Source: Acidobacteriaceae bacterium dw_441
Lineage (GTDB): Bacteria; Acidobacteriota; Terriglobia; Terriglobales; Acidobacteriaceae
Reading direction: 5' to 3'
DNA length: 64,000 bases
NCBI GenBank assembly: GCA_018449715.1
Contig: JAAVVA010000004.1
Location: 124,001-188,000 of the forward strand
Both the position numbers and the translations under genes were made by a program. How positions within the stretch are numbered: position 1 is the stretch's first letter; each line of letters opens with the position of its first letter. Under the pieces are notes generated by a model. It was not told the DNA's origin. It saw only the letters and a program-made list of their open reading frames with translations, and did no database searches. Of this stretch, positions 24,938 through 35,800 are shown in pieces.

Positions 24938-27900
24938 ATGAAGCCAGGAAGATCTCTACAACTCGAGGTGTGTTTGCGTGGGCTTCGACGGCTGGCCGTC
25001 GGAGCGGTGCTGGCAGGCCTTGGGGCGATGGGAGCCGTGGCGCAGACTGTTTCTCCAGCGTGGCAACCGCTGGGGCCCTCGCAGGTCGCGAGCAGTGCCT
25101 ATGGCAAGGTGACCGGAAGGGTCACGGCCATCTCGATTGATCCCTCTGATGCGAACGGAAATACTGTTTATCTTGGAACGGCGGGGGGCGGGGTGTGGAA
25201 GTCCACCAACGCCGCCGGGGCCGCCTCTGACGTGAGCTTCGCTCCTCTGACCGATACGCTTCCTGTCTTCAATGCCAACGCCGGAGCGACGGCGATTCCC
25301 TCACTGAGCATCGGGGCCGTGATCGCCAAGGGCAATATCGTGCTGGCGGGGACCGGCGACCCGAACAATGCGACCGACTCCTTTTATAGCGAGGGGCTGC
25401 TGCGCTCGGCTGACGGCGGGCTGACCTGGACGCTGGTGCGCGGCAGCGACGATGCTCCCAACCAGAACTACCTGTTTCGAGGGCGGGCCTTTGCCGGGCT
25501 CGCCTGGAGTACGGCGAACGCCGGGACGGTTGTGGCTGCGGTGTCGGACTCGGCGCGCGGGAACGCGATGGGCGCGGTGGATGGGATAGCCGCGTCCGAG
25601 AGCGTGATGGGGCTGTACTACTCGACCGACGCGGGGGCGAGCTGGCACATGAGCACCCTGATGGACGGTACGGAGGTGGTGCAGCAGGCGGGACCGGCGG
25701 GCTCGTTGACTGGCGGCAACGCGGCGACCTCGGTGGTGTGGAACCCGGTGCGGCAGCGCTTCTATGCCGCCGTGCGGTTTCATGGGTACTACGAGTCCGC
25801 CGATGGGGGAAAGACGTGGACGCGGCTGGCGCAGCAGCCGGGGACCAGGCTTACCGCGACGGCCTGCCCGGTGAACCAGAATCTGCCCGGAAGCTCCGGC
25901 TGCCCGATCTTTCGCGGGGCGCTGGCGGTCGAGCCGGTCAGCGGCGATATGTACGCCCTCACGGTGTCTTCTGACAACACGGACCAGGGGCTTTGGCGCG
26001 ATGTCTGTGCGGCTTCTGGAGGAGCGTGCGCTGGCAGCGTCGCCTTTGGGCAGAGACTCGGGGAGGGGTCGTTCGAGGACAGTGGAAGCACGACGATTTT
26101 GCAGGGCGACTATAACCTCTCGCTCGCTGCGGTGGCCTCGGGCGTGGGGCCGAACTCAGACACAGTGGTGCTGGCCGGGACCGTGGACTTGTATCGCTGC
26201 TCCGTTGCTTCTGGTTGCGCGACTATGCGGAATACGACCAATGCTCTGAACGCCTGCCAGGCTCCGGCGAGGGTGGCTCCGGCGCAACATGCGATTGCCG
26301 CGAGGGCGGTCGCGGGTGGGCTGCCAGTGGTTCTGGTGGGCAATGACGGCGGGCTGTGGCGGTCGAGCGATGGGGTGAACCAGCAGGGTCCGCCGTGCGA
26401 CCCCAGCGATGCGGCGCACTTCGAGAATCTCAACGGAGGGCTGGGATCGCTGGCGCAGGTGGCTCATCTTGCGCAGCATCCTACCGACCCCGCGAACCTG
26501 ATTGCCGGGATGGGGGCCAACGGTACCGCTGCGACGACGATGGCACGAACGGATGGGTTTGGCGCGTGGAGCCAGCTTGCTGCGAGCGAGGGCGGCGCGG
26601 TGGCGATTGATCCCGCGAACCCGGACCTCTGGTACGTCTCGACGGCGGCGGGGGTGAGCATTGCGCGGTGCGCGAGCGGAGGAGCGTGTACCGCGTCGGA
26701 CTTCGCGGGGATTCCGGCGATTGGGCCGGGACAGGTGGCGTCGGACCGCTCGCCGGTCGATACGCCGTGGCTGCTCGATCCGGGGATGCCCGCGAATCTG
26801 ATCGCCGGAACCTGCCGGGTGTGGCGCGGAGCGGCGGATGGGACCGGGTGGCCGGGCAGCGATGAGATCAGCACGATATTGGGGACCCCCATCAACGGCG
26901 TCTGCGGGGATACGAACGCGATGGTGCGCTCGCTGGCCGCGGGAGGCCCGGTGGTGGACGCGGCGCAGGTGCCGAACAGCGGCTCGCAGGTGATCTACGC
27001 CGGAATGGCGGGGGCGCTCGACGGGGGCGGCAGCTTCGCGGGGCATCTGTTCAGCATGCAGAGGGCCGACGAGGCGACGGGGGTGAGCATCTGGGATGAC
27101 CGTGCGCTTTCGCCGGTCACGACAAACGGGGTGCCCGGCTCGTTCAATCCGGGCGGGTACGACATTTCTTCCGTCGCGGTCGATCCGCATGACCCGACCG
27201 GCCACACCGTGTACGCGACGGTGGCGGGGTTCGGGGTGCCGCATTTGTACCGCTCGACCGACGCTGGGGCGAACTGGACGAACATCTCGCGGAACCTTCC
27301 CGATGCTCCGGCGAACAGCGTCGCGGTCGATCCCAACGACGCCAACACGGTTTATGTGGCGATGGATACGGGCGTCTATGCGACGACCGGCGTTGCCGGC
27401 TGCGAGTCGGAGAACTGCTGGAACGTCTATGGAGTCGGGCTTCCGAATGCCCCGGTGATGCAGCTGGCCGCCGCTGGCGGGATGCCGACCGGCGATGGCC
27501 GCAGGGGCGAGCTGCGTGTCGCAACCTACGGCCGGGGCGTGTGGCAGATTCCGCTGCTGGCGGCGATCAATCCCGCGAAGCCTGCTATGCAGCTCTCGCA
27601 AAGTTCGCTGAGCTTTGCGGAACAGGCCATCGGAACCCTGAGCGCGGCCCAGGCCGTAACGGTGACAAACAGCGGCGATGCTCCGCTTCACATCGACAGG
27701 ATCGACATCAGTATGGCGCAGCTTCCGCTGGGGCCGCAGGCGGAGTTCTCGCAGACGAACACCTGCACGGGGGCGGCGGTTGCTCCGGGGGCCTCGTGCA
27801 GCGTCGCGGTGAGCTTTGGCCCGGCGGCGGTAGGGGCTCGCAGCGCCACCATGACGATCTTCGGTGACGTCGAGGGCGGGCAGGCCACGGTCGCTTTGAG

Positions 27901-29356
27901 CGGAACGGCAGTGACCGGAGGGCAGGTCGGACTGACGCCGCTGTTTCTCGGGTTCGGCTCGATTGAAGTGAGCAAGACGAGCGCGGCGCAGAACATTGCG
28001 ATCTCGAACACGGGAGGCTCGCCGGTTTCGATTGGGACGCCGGGGGTGAGCGGGGACTTCCGCATCTCGGCCAGCACCTGCGGGGCTTCGCTGAGAGCGA
28101 GCGAGGGATGCACGGTGGGGGTGGTCTTTACCCCGACGGTCGCGGGGGCGCGGACGGGCAGCCTTACGATTGCCGGAAATGACGGCACGCTGACCGCGTC
28201 GCTGAGCGGGACAGGGGTGCTGGCTGCGACCGATGCGCTGGCTCCGGCGAGCGTGGCCTTTGCGCCGCAGATACTCGGGACGACGAGCGCGGTGCAGTAC
28301 GTCACGCTGACGAACGCGGGGGACGAGGCGCTGACGCTGATCTCGGCCCGTGCGACGGGGGATTTTGCGGCGGTGAATACCTGCGGCAACTCGCTGGCGG
28401 GGCATTCGAGCTGCACGGTGGGGGTGATCTTTCAGCCGACGGTGCTGGGCGCGGCGGCGGGCGCGCTGGTGGTCGCGGACCAGTTCCGCTCGCAGAGTGT
28501 CGCCTTGAGCGGGACGGGGCTGGCCCCGGCGGGGGCGTCACTGTCGCCTCTGTTCAGCATGAGCTTTCCGGCGACGGGCGTGGGGCTTACCTCGGCCCCG
28601 AAGGTGGTGACGCTGACGAATAACGGCGGAGTTCCGCTGAACATCTCGACGGTGGCGGTGAGCGGCGACTTCGTGATCGTGCCGGGCAGCAACAACTGCG
28701 GCGACGTGCTGGCTCCGAATGCGGCCTGCACGATGCAGGTGGCCTTCCGGCCCACGGCGGGAGGGGTGCGGCAGGGAGCTTTGAGCGTTACGGACAGCGC
28801 GTTGAGCTCGCCGCAGACGCTGCCGCTGAGCGGGCCGGGGGTGGAGTTTACGCTGGCGAGCAACGGGCCTTCGTCGGTGACGATTGCGAGCGGGCAGAAC
28901 GCGGTGTTTCCGCTGCTGTTTACCTCGGGCCCGGCGCTGGCGGGGACGCAGGTGAGCCTCGCGTGCGCAGGGGCTCCGCAGAATGCGACGTGCAACATTA
29001 CTCCGTCGAGCCTTGCGCTGGATGGCAATGCGACGACGGCCTCGGTGACGGTGCTAACGGGGGTGACGGCTTCGGCGGGCTTAGCTGGGCAGGGGCGGGT
29101 CTTCTGGGGAGTGTGGCTGCTGCCGATGGGGTTGCTTCCGCTGCGCCGTCGACGCCGCGCGGTGGCGCTGCTGTGTGTGCTGGTCGCGATTGCTGGTTGC
29201 GGTGGGGGGAGCAGGCTGATTCCGCCCTCTTCGCCGCCGGACGGAGGCGGGGGAGGAGCGGGACCGGCGACTCCTTCGGGGACGTATGCCATTACGGTGA
29301 CGGCGACGAGTGCGGGGCTCACCCGGACGGTCAACCTGACGCTGAATGTGCAGTGA
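24938..29356 (+). CDS. Large secreted BNR/Ycf48-like and ASH-domain surface protein with double-hydrophobic C-terminus
   Basis: 1472 aa. The signal peptide ends near AVAQT. Residues about 40-870 contain repeated beta-propeller blades of the BNR/VPS10 type (VYLGTAGGGVWKSTN, LLRSADGGLTWTLV, YYSTDAGASWHMS, YRSTDAGANWTNIS). Residues about 883-1300 hold four ASH (choice-of-anchor D) repeats with SVAFAPQILGTTSAVQYVTL-type starts and paired Cys. The last 90 residues show a hydrophobic stretch, RRRRR, a second hydrophobic stretch ending IAGC then GGG, a Pro/Gly linker and TYAITVTATS...LTLNVQ, matching the S53 peptidase tail. It is probably exported and surface-held, with a binding or matrix role. No catalytic domain is evident. 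Confidence 0.85.
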   Translation: MKPGRSLQLEVCLRGLRRLAVGAVLAGLGAMGAVAQTVSPAWQPLGPSQVASSAYGKVTGRVTAISIDPSDANGNTVYLGTAGGGVWKSTNAAGAASDVSFAPLTDTLPVFNANAGATAIPSLSIGAVIAKGNIVLAGTGDPNNATDSFYSEGLLRSADGGLTWTLVRGSDDAPNQNYLFRGRAFAGLAWSTANAGTVVAAVSDSARGNAMGAVDGIAASESVMGLYYSTDAGASWHMSTLMDGTEVVQQAGPAGSLTGGNAATSVVWNPVRQRFYAAVRFHGYYESADGGKTWTRLAQQPGTRLTATACPVNQNLPGSSGCPIFRGALAVEPVSGDMYALTVSSDNTDQGLWRDVCAASGGACAGSVAFGQRLGEGSFEDSGSTTILQGDYNLSLAAVASGVGPNSDTVVLAGTVDLYRCSVASGCATMRNTTNALNACQAPARVAPAQHAIAARAVAGGLPVVLVGNDGGLWRSSDGVNQQGPPCDPSDAAHFENLNGGLGSLAQVAHLAQHPTDPANLIAGMGANGTAATTMARTDGFGAWSQLAASEGGAVAIDPANPDLWYVSTAAGVSIARCASGGACTASDFAGIPAIGPGQVASDRSPVDTPWLLDPGMPANLIAGTCRVWRGAADGTGWPGSDEISTILGTPINGVCGDTNAMVRSLAAGGPVVDAAQVPNSGSQVIYAGMAGALDGGGSFAGHLFSMQRADEATGVSIWDDRALSPVTTNGVPGSFNPGGYDISSVAVDPHDPTGHTVYATVAGFGVPHLYRSTDAGANWTNISRNLPDAPANSVAVDPNDANTVYVAMDTGVYATTGVAGCESENCWNVYGVGLPNAPVMQLAAAGGMPTGDGRRGELRVATYGRGVWQIPLLAAINPAKPAMQLSQSSLSFAEQAIGTLSAAQAVTVTNSGDAPLHIDRIDISMAQLPLGPQAEFSQTNTCTGAAVAPGASCSVAVSFGPAAVGARSATMTIFGDVEGGQATVALSGTAVTGGQVGLTPLFLGFGSIEVSKTSAAQNIAISNTGGSPVSIGTPGVSGDFRISASTCGASLRASEGCTVGVVFTPTVAGARTGSLTIAGNDGTLTASLSGTGVLAATDALAPASVAFAPQILGTTSAVQYVTLTNAGDEALTLISARATGDFAAVNTCGNSLAGHSSCTVGVIFQPTVLGAAAGALVVADQFRSQSVALSGTGLAPAGASLSPLFSMSFPATGVGLTSAPKVVTLTNNGGVPLNISTVAVSGDFVIVPGSNNCGDVLAPNAACTMQVAFRPTAGGVRQGALSVTDSALSSPQTLPLSGPGVEFTLASNGPSSVTIASGQNAVFPLLFTSGPALAGTQVSLACAGAPQNATCNITPSSLALDGNATTASVTVLTGVTASAGLAGQGRVFWGVWLLPMGLLPLRRRRRAVALLCVLVAIAGCGGGSRLIPPSSPPDGGGGGAGPATPSGTYAITVTATSAGLTRTVNLTLNVQ

Positions 29357-29378
29357 GGGTGGGATAAAAACAAATGAC

Positions 29379-29613
29379 CGGGTGCCCCATCCTTTGCGGT
29401 TTTTTGCAAAGGGTGGGATGCGGGATTTCAGCGGCGGGAGTTTTAAAGACAGAAGCTGTGCCGGTGCGTAAGGGGTTCATCCCACCCTTTCCTTCCTGCC
29501 CCAACGAGCAAGCTCGCCGGGAACCCCGTGCGGAAAGGATGGGGCACCCGGTCCTTCGTGGCGGTTCGTGAGGAAAGCGGATTCCTCCGCTTCGCTGCGG
29601 AATGACAAGTTCT
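29379..29613. repeat. Module A with long nested tip, plus B
   Basis: Module A (29379-29552) whose right hairpin has a 50-nt tip with the nested stem GAGCAAGCTCG-like at about 29489-29541, matching the copy near 6917. B follows at 29566-29613. This is the gap between two convergent genes. Confidence 0.88.
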
Positions 29614-29644
29614 AAAAGGCCGCGTGGAAGAGAAGAGTATGAGG

Positions 29645-30862
29645 TTACGCGGAGCGTCCGGCGCTGGCTCCTGAGGCCCAGGCCCACTGGAAGTTGTAGC
29701 CTCCGAGCCAGCCGGTGACATCGACGACCTCGCCCACGAAGTAGAGGCCAGGGATCTTGCGGCTCTCCATCGTCTTCGCGTCCATCTCTGCGGTGTCCAC
29801 GCCTCCTGCGGTGACCTCGGCCTTGGCGTAGCCCTCGGTTCCGGCGGGGACGATGCGCCACGCGTGGAGGTCGCGCTCGTACTGTTCGAGCGCGGCGTTG
29901 GTCCAGCCCTTCGGGGGTGCGACCGCGAGCCAGCGTTCGGCCAGCCGCGCGGGGAGCACCGCTCGCAGGGCCGCGATGACGGCGGCGGTGTCGCGGCGGG
30001 CGTTCTTCTCGAAAAGAGGCGAGAGCGGATTGGCGCCGGGGGCGAGGTCGAGTTCGATGGGCTGGCCGGGTTGCCAGTACGACGAAACCTGCAGGATGGC
30101 CGGGCCGCTCAATCCGCGGTGGGTGATGAGCATTTTTTCGCGGAAGCGCGGGGCGGGTTTCGCGCCGGGGCGTTTTGCGCCGGTGGATGAGGCGATGACC
30201 TCGGCGGAGAGGCCGGAGAGATCGCACCAGCGGTCGTGATCCTCGGGGGCGAAGACCAGCGGGACCAGCGCGGGGCGGCAGGGGACGACGGCGTGGCCGA
30301 ACTGCTCGGCGAGCTGGTAGCCGAGGGCGGTGGCTCCCATCTTCGGGATGGAGAGGCCTCCGGTAGCGACGATCAGCGAGGAGGCGCGAAAGGTTCCGAC
30401 GAGGGTTTCGATGGTGAAGCGGGGGCTCTGCTCGGATGCGGGGCGGTATTCAGTACGGCAGACGCGCTCGATTTTGACGCCGGTGAGGATGCGGACGTTC
30501 GCGTCGCGGCACTCGCGCTCGAGCATGGCGACGATCAGTTGCGCGGATTGATCGCAGAAGAGCTGGCCGAGGGTCTTCTCGTGGTAGCGGATGCCGTGCT
30601 TTTCGACCAGCGCGAGGATGTCGGCGGGGGTGAAGCGCGAGAGGGCTGACTTGGCGAAGTGCGGGTTCTGGGAGAGGTAGCTTTCGGCGCGGAGGTTGAG
30701 GTTGGTGAAGTTGCAGCGGCCTCCCCCGGAGATGAGGATCTTTTTGCCGATGCGGTCGGCGTGGTCGAGGACGGCGACGCGTCGGCCGCGGCGGCCAGCC
30801 TCGATGGCGGACATCAGGCCGGCTGCGCCTGCTCCCAGTACGACGACGTCAAAGTTCTGCAC
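29645..30862 (-). CDS. NAD(P)/FAD-dependent oxidoreductase, YhiN/HI0933 family
   Basis: 405 aa starting MQNFDVVVLGAGAAGLMSAIEAGRRGRRVAVLDH, a classical FAD-binding GxGxxG start. GKKILISGGGRCNFTN is the family hallmark. The C-terminus ends with the second dinucleotide segment, GLYFVGEVVDVTGWLGGYNFQWAWASG. The biochemical role of the family is poorly known; some are called aminoacetone oxidase-like. Cytoplasmic, no signal peptide. Length is normal. Confidence 0.92.
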   Translation of the reverse strand: MQNFDVVVLGAGAAGLMSAIEAGRRGRRVAVLDHADRIGKKILISGGGRCNFTNLNLRAESYLSQNPHFAKSALSRFTPADILALVEKHGIRYHEKTLGQLFCDQSAQLIVAMLERECRDANVRILTGVKIERVCRTEYRPASEQSPRFTIETLVGTFRASSLIVATGGLSIPKMGATALGYQLAEQFGHAVVPCRPALVPLVFAPEDHDRWCDLSGLSAEVIASSTGAKRPGAKPAPRFREKMLITHRGLSGPAILQVSSYWQPGQPIELDLAPGANPLSPLFEKNARRDTAAVIAALRAVLPARLAERWLAVAPPKGWTNAALEQYERDLHAWRIVPAGTEGYAKAEVTAGGVDTAEMDAKTMESRKIPGLYFVGEVVDVTGWLGGYNFQWAWASGASAGRSA

Positions 30863-30965
30863 TGAGTGATTTTAGCCGTTGGCTGCTGGTGGTTCGCGAT
30901 GGTCCGTCGTGGAACTCCAGCTCCTTATGAAGGACGGGGTATTGGAGGTAGCGGGAGATGGATAG

Positions 30966-31016
30966 ATTCTGCAAACCCACATCTGGCGATAAAGCTGCCA
31001 GATAGGGGGCACCCGC
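30966..31016. repeat. Single C module
   Basis: CTGCAAACCCACATCTGGC with its complement across the loop GATAAAGCT, ending GGGGCACCCG. It lies between the divergent YhiN and RlmI genes. Confidence 0.85.
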
Positions 31017-31105
31017 TTCCGGTTTGTGGGGAGAAGGTTCATTCCCGCCCGGTCCGTGGTAGTGGTAGTGGAGCGGACAGCTCCCGCCTGTGCGACCATT
31101 GAGAG

Positions 31106-32407
31106 ATGGCCATTGAGAGAAAAGAGCGTACGCAGAAGCGTCCAGTAGAGCGGGTTCCCGAGGTGCTGCCGGGGCAGGAGCATGGACCGGCGGTGGTGAT
31201 TGCCCGGAGAGCGTCGGAACGTCTGCGCGGAGGGCATCTGTGGGTGTATCGCTCCGATGTCGAGTCGCTGATCCCGTATACGGGTGAGGACGCGATCGCC
31301 GCTGGTGCGCTGGTGACCGTTGTGGACGGGCGCGGGATTCCGCTGGGTTCAGGGCTTTACAGCGCGGCGTCGCAGATCGCTGTCCGCATGGTGAGCGACG
31401 AGGCGAAGCTGGGGCGCGAGGCTTATCTCGACGGTGTTCGCGAGCGGCTTGCGGAGGCCCTGGCGCTGCGCGGGGAGCTGGCTCCGTTCTCGGAGACGGA
31501 GGATTCGTGCAGGCTGGTTTTCGCGGAAGCCGATGGGCTGCCGGGGATCGTCGCCGACCGCTACAACGATCTCGTGGTGTTGCAGCTTCTGACGCAGGGG
31601 ACCGCGCAGGACGATCTTCGTGCTGTGCTGACCGAGACGCTTGGGAAGCATTTTGGCTCTGCGGTGCGGGCCATCGTCGAGCGGCCCGACCCGAAGATTC
31701 GTGAGCTGGAAGAGCTGGCGGCTCCTTCGCCCGAGCCGCTGTACGGCGATGCCGGCGCGGAGCTGACTACCACCTTCACGATCAACGGGACGCGCTTTCA
31801 CTATGACGCCTCCGCCGGGCAGAAGACCGGGGCCTTTCTCGATCAGCGCGTGAACTATGCGGCTGCGGCGCGTCATGCGCGTGGGGTGGGGCTTGATGTT
31901 TGTACCTATCAGGGTGGCTTTGCGCTGCACCTGGCACAGAGCTGTGACCGCGTGACCGGCGTGGACGTAAGCCGCGCCGCGCTTGAGGTTGCGGACCGCA
32001 ATTTCTCTCTGAATCCGGGTCTGAAGGCGCAGGTGGACTGGATCGAGGCCGATGCCTTCGAGCTTCTGCGCGAGTACGAGGCGACGGGCCAGAGGTTCGA
32101 TACCATCGTGCTCGACCCGCCCGCTTTTGCGAAGTCGAAGCGTGCCGTCGAAGGTGCGATGCGCGGATACAAGGAGATGAACCTGCGCGCCATGAAGATG
32201 CTGCGGCCGGGAGGCACGCTGGTGACCTGCTCGTGCTCGCACCATGTGGGGCGCGAGGAGTTTGTCGGGGTCGTCGGGGCGGCTGCGGCGGATGCTCGGA
32301 AAAGGGTGCAGATCCTCGAGGTGCGGGGCGCTGCTCCGGATCACCCGGAGATTGCCAGCCTTCCGGAGACGGCTTATCTCAAGTGTCTGATCTGCCGGGT
32401 TTCGTAA
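31106..32407 (+). CDS. rlmI: 23S rRNA (cytosine) methyltransferase, RlmI/RlmK class
   Basis: 433 aa. The N-terminal PUA domain (about 30-110) starts AVVIARRASERLRGGHLWVYRSDVES. The methyltransferase domain has GLDVCTYQGGFALHLAQ as motif I, DPPAFAKSK as motif IV (an N/D-P-P motif) and VTCSCSHHVG as motif VI with its Cys. EcRlmI methylates C1962 of 23S rRNA at C5, and this protein is likely equivalent. The first 25 residues are a basic extension. Confidence 0.88.
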   Translation: MAIERKERTQKRPVERVPEVLPGQEHGPAVVIARRASERLRGGHLWVYRSDVESLIPYTGEDAIAAGALVTVVDGRGIPLGSGLYSAASQIAVRMVSDEAKLGREAYLDGVRERLAEALALRGELAPFSETEDSCRLVFAEADGLPGIVADRYNDLVVLQLLTQGTAQDDLRAVLTETLGKHFGSAVRAIVERPDPKIRELEELAAPSPEPLYGDAGAELTTTFTINGTRFHYDASAGQKTGAFLDQRVNYAAAARHARGVGLDVCTYQGGFALHLAQSCDRVTGVDVSRAALEVADRNFSLNPGLKAQVDWIEADAFELLREYEATGQRFDTIVLDPPAFAKSKRAVEGAMRGYKEMNLRAMKMLRPGGTLVTCSCSHHVGREEFVGVVGAAAADARKRVQILEVRGAAPDHPEIASLPETAYLKCLICRVS

Positions 32408-32446
32408 GGCGGACAGGGAAACCGCGGGGAGTTGCAGTGGTGCGGG

Positions 32447-32697
32447 CGTCCTGCAAAGAAATGCTGGGATTCTTCGTTTCGCTTCGCTTCACTCAGAATG
32501 ACGGTTGTGGTGGGGTGGGATTTGTTCATCCCACCCTTCGCGGTGAGACTGCGAAGGATGGGGCACCCGGTCATCCTGCAAGCCACCCTTGCTCATTCCT
32601 GCAAACCCTTACCTTCGGTGATTCTGTAAACCTCTTGCCTCTTCGTCATCCTGCAAACCCACATCTGGCGATACAGCCGCCAGATGTGGGGCACCCA
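32447..32697. repeat. Repeat cluster D-A'-F-F-C
   Basis: D (32447-32504), A' (32525-32579), two F linker units (about 32595-32650, each with CCTGCAAACC or CTGTAAACC and a CCTTCGG-like core) and C (32646-32697). This fills most of the gap after rlmI. Confidence 0.85.
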
Positions 32698-32719
32698 CAC
32701 ACCCGTACCCGCTACCTGC

Positions 32720-32753
32720 ACCCGATCTGTGGGACACAGGTTTCGGGTTTTTT
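32720..32753 (+). terminator. Intrinsic terminator
   Basis: ACCCGA, then CTGTG-GGA-CACAG, then TCGGGT followed by TTTTT. The stem is nearly continuous and the T tract clear. It may end the rlmI transcript 310 bp downstream, just before the nuclease promoter region. Confidence 0.65.
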
Positions 32754-32861
32754 ATGTGTTTGATCGGGCGGGTTTTGTAGTGGGCGGGTGTCTCGTAATA
32801 TATGCAAAATGTTGCACTTACGCTGTCTTTGAATTGACGCGTTTTTAAACCTGCTCGGGGT

Positions 32862-35800
32862 ATGTTTTTCGCTAAGATCGGTCGCATGTCCACCCAGACC
32901 GTTATGCGCCGCGTCCTCCGAGTTTCGATGCTCCTCCTGTTGGCCCTGGCTACGCTGGGCCGGACGGGGTATGCCCAGAACAACACGCATGTGATCATCT
33001 CGCAGATCTACGCCGCCGGCGGCAACAACGGAGCGGTGTTGAATGCGGACTACGTCGAGCTGTTCAACCCGACGGGCAACACGCTTACGCTGAACAACTA
33101 CAGCATCCAGTATGCGAGCGCGGGCGGAGCCACGATTGCGACCGTGACGACGCTTCCGGCGACGATCACGCTGGCTCCGGGACAGTACTACCTGATTGCG
33201 GCCTCGGAGGGCGGCACCGGCGCGGCGCTGCCCGTGACCGCTGATGTGCCGAACACGAACATCGCGTTTGGCGCGAGCGCGGGCAAGGTGGCGCTGGTCA
33301 GCTCGACCGCGAAGCTGGCCTCGGCCTGCAACACCTCAGACCCGAGCCTGGTGGACTTTATCGCCTATGGCAGCGGAACGAACTGCTCGTTCGGTTCGCC
33401 TGCCCCGGCTCCCAGCACGACCAAGGCCGATGTCCGCTCGAACGTCTGCACGATTCTGAACAACAGCGGCGCAGAGTTCATCGCCGACACCCCGGCTCCG
33501 CACAACTCGTCCTCGACGTTCCATGTCTGCGGTGGACCGACTCCCCTGTCTGTGATCGGAGCGGCGAATCCTGCGACGGTGAACGAGGGCGACTCGACCC
33601 TGCTGACCGCGACCGTCAGCCCGGCGACCCAGCCTGCGAGCACGGGCGTTGCGGTGACGGCGGACCTCAGCCCCATCGGCGGAGCGGCGGCACAGGCGCT
33701 CTACGACGACGGAACCAACGGCGACGTGGCCGCTGGCGACGGTGTCTTCTCCTACACGACCCCGGCGACCGCGACGGGAAGCGTTACGATTCCGGTGACC
33801 GCGACCGATGCGCAGATGCGGATGGCGCAGGCGACGATCTCGCTGACGGTGGTGGTGCCTCCTCCGACGATTTCGATCAAGGAGATTCAGGCGGCCAAGC
33901 CTTCTCCCTACGCCTCGAAGAGCGTGACGACGACCGGCATCGTCGTCGGGGTGAAGTCGAACGGCTTCTACCTCGAATCGCCCGGCGCGAGCACGAACCC
34001 GACGACGCCGGAGGGCATCCTGGTCTATACGGGATCGACCACGAAGCCCACGTTTATCGCGGTGGGCAACGAGGTGAAGGTGACGGGCGTGGTCGAAACC
34101 TACCCGACGACGGGCCTGACGCCCGGAACCGAGATCGACGGTCCCCAGACCTTCTCGCTGGTGGCGAGCAACCAACCGCTGCCTGAGCCGGTGAAGATCA
34201 CGAAGGAGATGGATTCGCCTGCGGGCGGTATCTACCAGTTCACGCGCTTCGAAGGTATGCGTGTGGCGATCGACTCCCTTACGACGACCAGCGGAACGGA
34301 TGCCTCGCTGAGCGAAGCGGCGGAGACGAACGCTTCGAACGGGCGCTTCTACGGCGTGGTGACGGGAGTTCCCCGCCCCTTCCGCGAGCCCGGAATCTCG
34401 GTGACGGACACGGCCTTTGGTGCGGTGCCTGCGGGCGTTCCCCTGTGGGACTCGAACCCTGAGCTTCTCTATATTGACAGCCTCGTTCTCGGTGGACCGG
34501 CCATCAACCTGACCAGCAACACGCTTCTGACGGGAGTGGTCGGCGTGATGGACTTCTCCTTCGGGCAGCCGGAGGTTCTGCTGGACGCTTCGAACCGTCC
34601 GACCGTGACCGGAGGCATGGTTCCGCAGCCTATCCCGACGCAGGCGTCGAATGAGTTCACCATCGCCAGCTTCAATATGGAGCGGTTCTACAACGACAAG
34701 GCCGACGCCGATAACCCCGGAAGCTCTGCCGTTACGGTGACGACGGAGGCCTATCAGCGCAGGCTCAACAAGGCTTCGCTGGCTGTCCGCACGATTCTGA
34801 ACATGCCGGACATTATCGGCACGCAGGAGATCGAGAACCTCGCGGTGCTGACCGACCTCGCGCATAAGATCAGCGACGATGCGGTGGCCGCAGGTCAGGC
34901 CGATCCTCTTTACCAGCCTTACCTCTTCCTCGCCAATGATGGAACGGCGATCAACACGGGCTTCCTGGTGAAGAGCACGCGGGTGAACACGCTCGGTATC
35001 GACCAGATTGGCCTGAACACGACCTTTACCAACTCGCAGGGCAGCCAGGCGATCCTGAACGACCGCACTCCTCTGGTGCTGCACGCTGGCATCAAGCGCG
35101 GGTCGGCCCCGGACTACCCGGTGACGGTGATCTCGGTGCATCAGCGCTCGCTGATCAACGTGGGCGACCCGACCAGCACGGGCGCGACGGTTCGGCTGAA
35201 GCGCGAGGCGCAGGCCGAGTTTCTCGCCAAGCTGATTCAGGGCTATCAGGCTACGGGCGAGCACGTCGTCACGGTCGGCGACTACAACGCCTTCGAGTTC
35301 TCGGACGGCTACGTGGATAGCCTCGGCGTCACCAAGGGCACGCCGGTCCCGGCCTCGCAGGTGATTACGCCTCCCGTTGCGGGTCTGGCGAATCCTCCTC
35401 TGGTTGACCTGGTTACGCTGCTTCCGGCGGACCAGCGCCAGAGCTACGTCGAGGTCGGCAGCGCGCAGGTGCTCGACCATGTGGTCGTCACCAGCGACCT
35501 GGTTCCGACCAACACGAAGCTGGTCTACGCGCACATCGACTCCGACTTCCCTCTGGTGAACCTGAACGACTCCACCTCGCCGACCCGCATCAGCGATCAC
35601 GACCCGGCGGTGGCCTTTTTCAGCATTCCGGCAGTTCAGGGCAAGGTGAAGCTCTCGTTCACGGCGACGCTGACCGCAGTTGCGGGAGGCTACCAGGTGG
35701 TGGTGACGGCGACGAATACCGGCGACGGCACGGCCCAGAATGTTTCGCTGAACAATGCGTACATCGGCAGCGAGTCCGGGGCTCCGCTTCCGGCTCTCTT

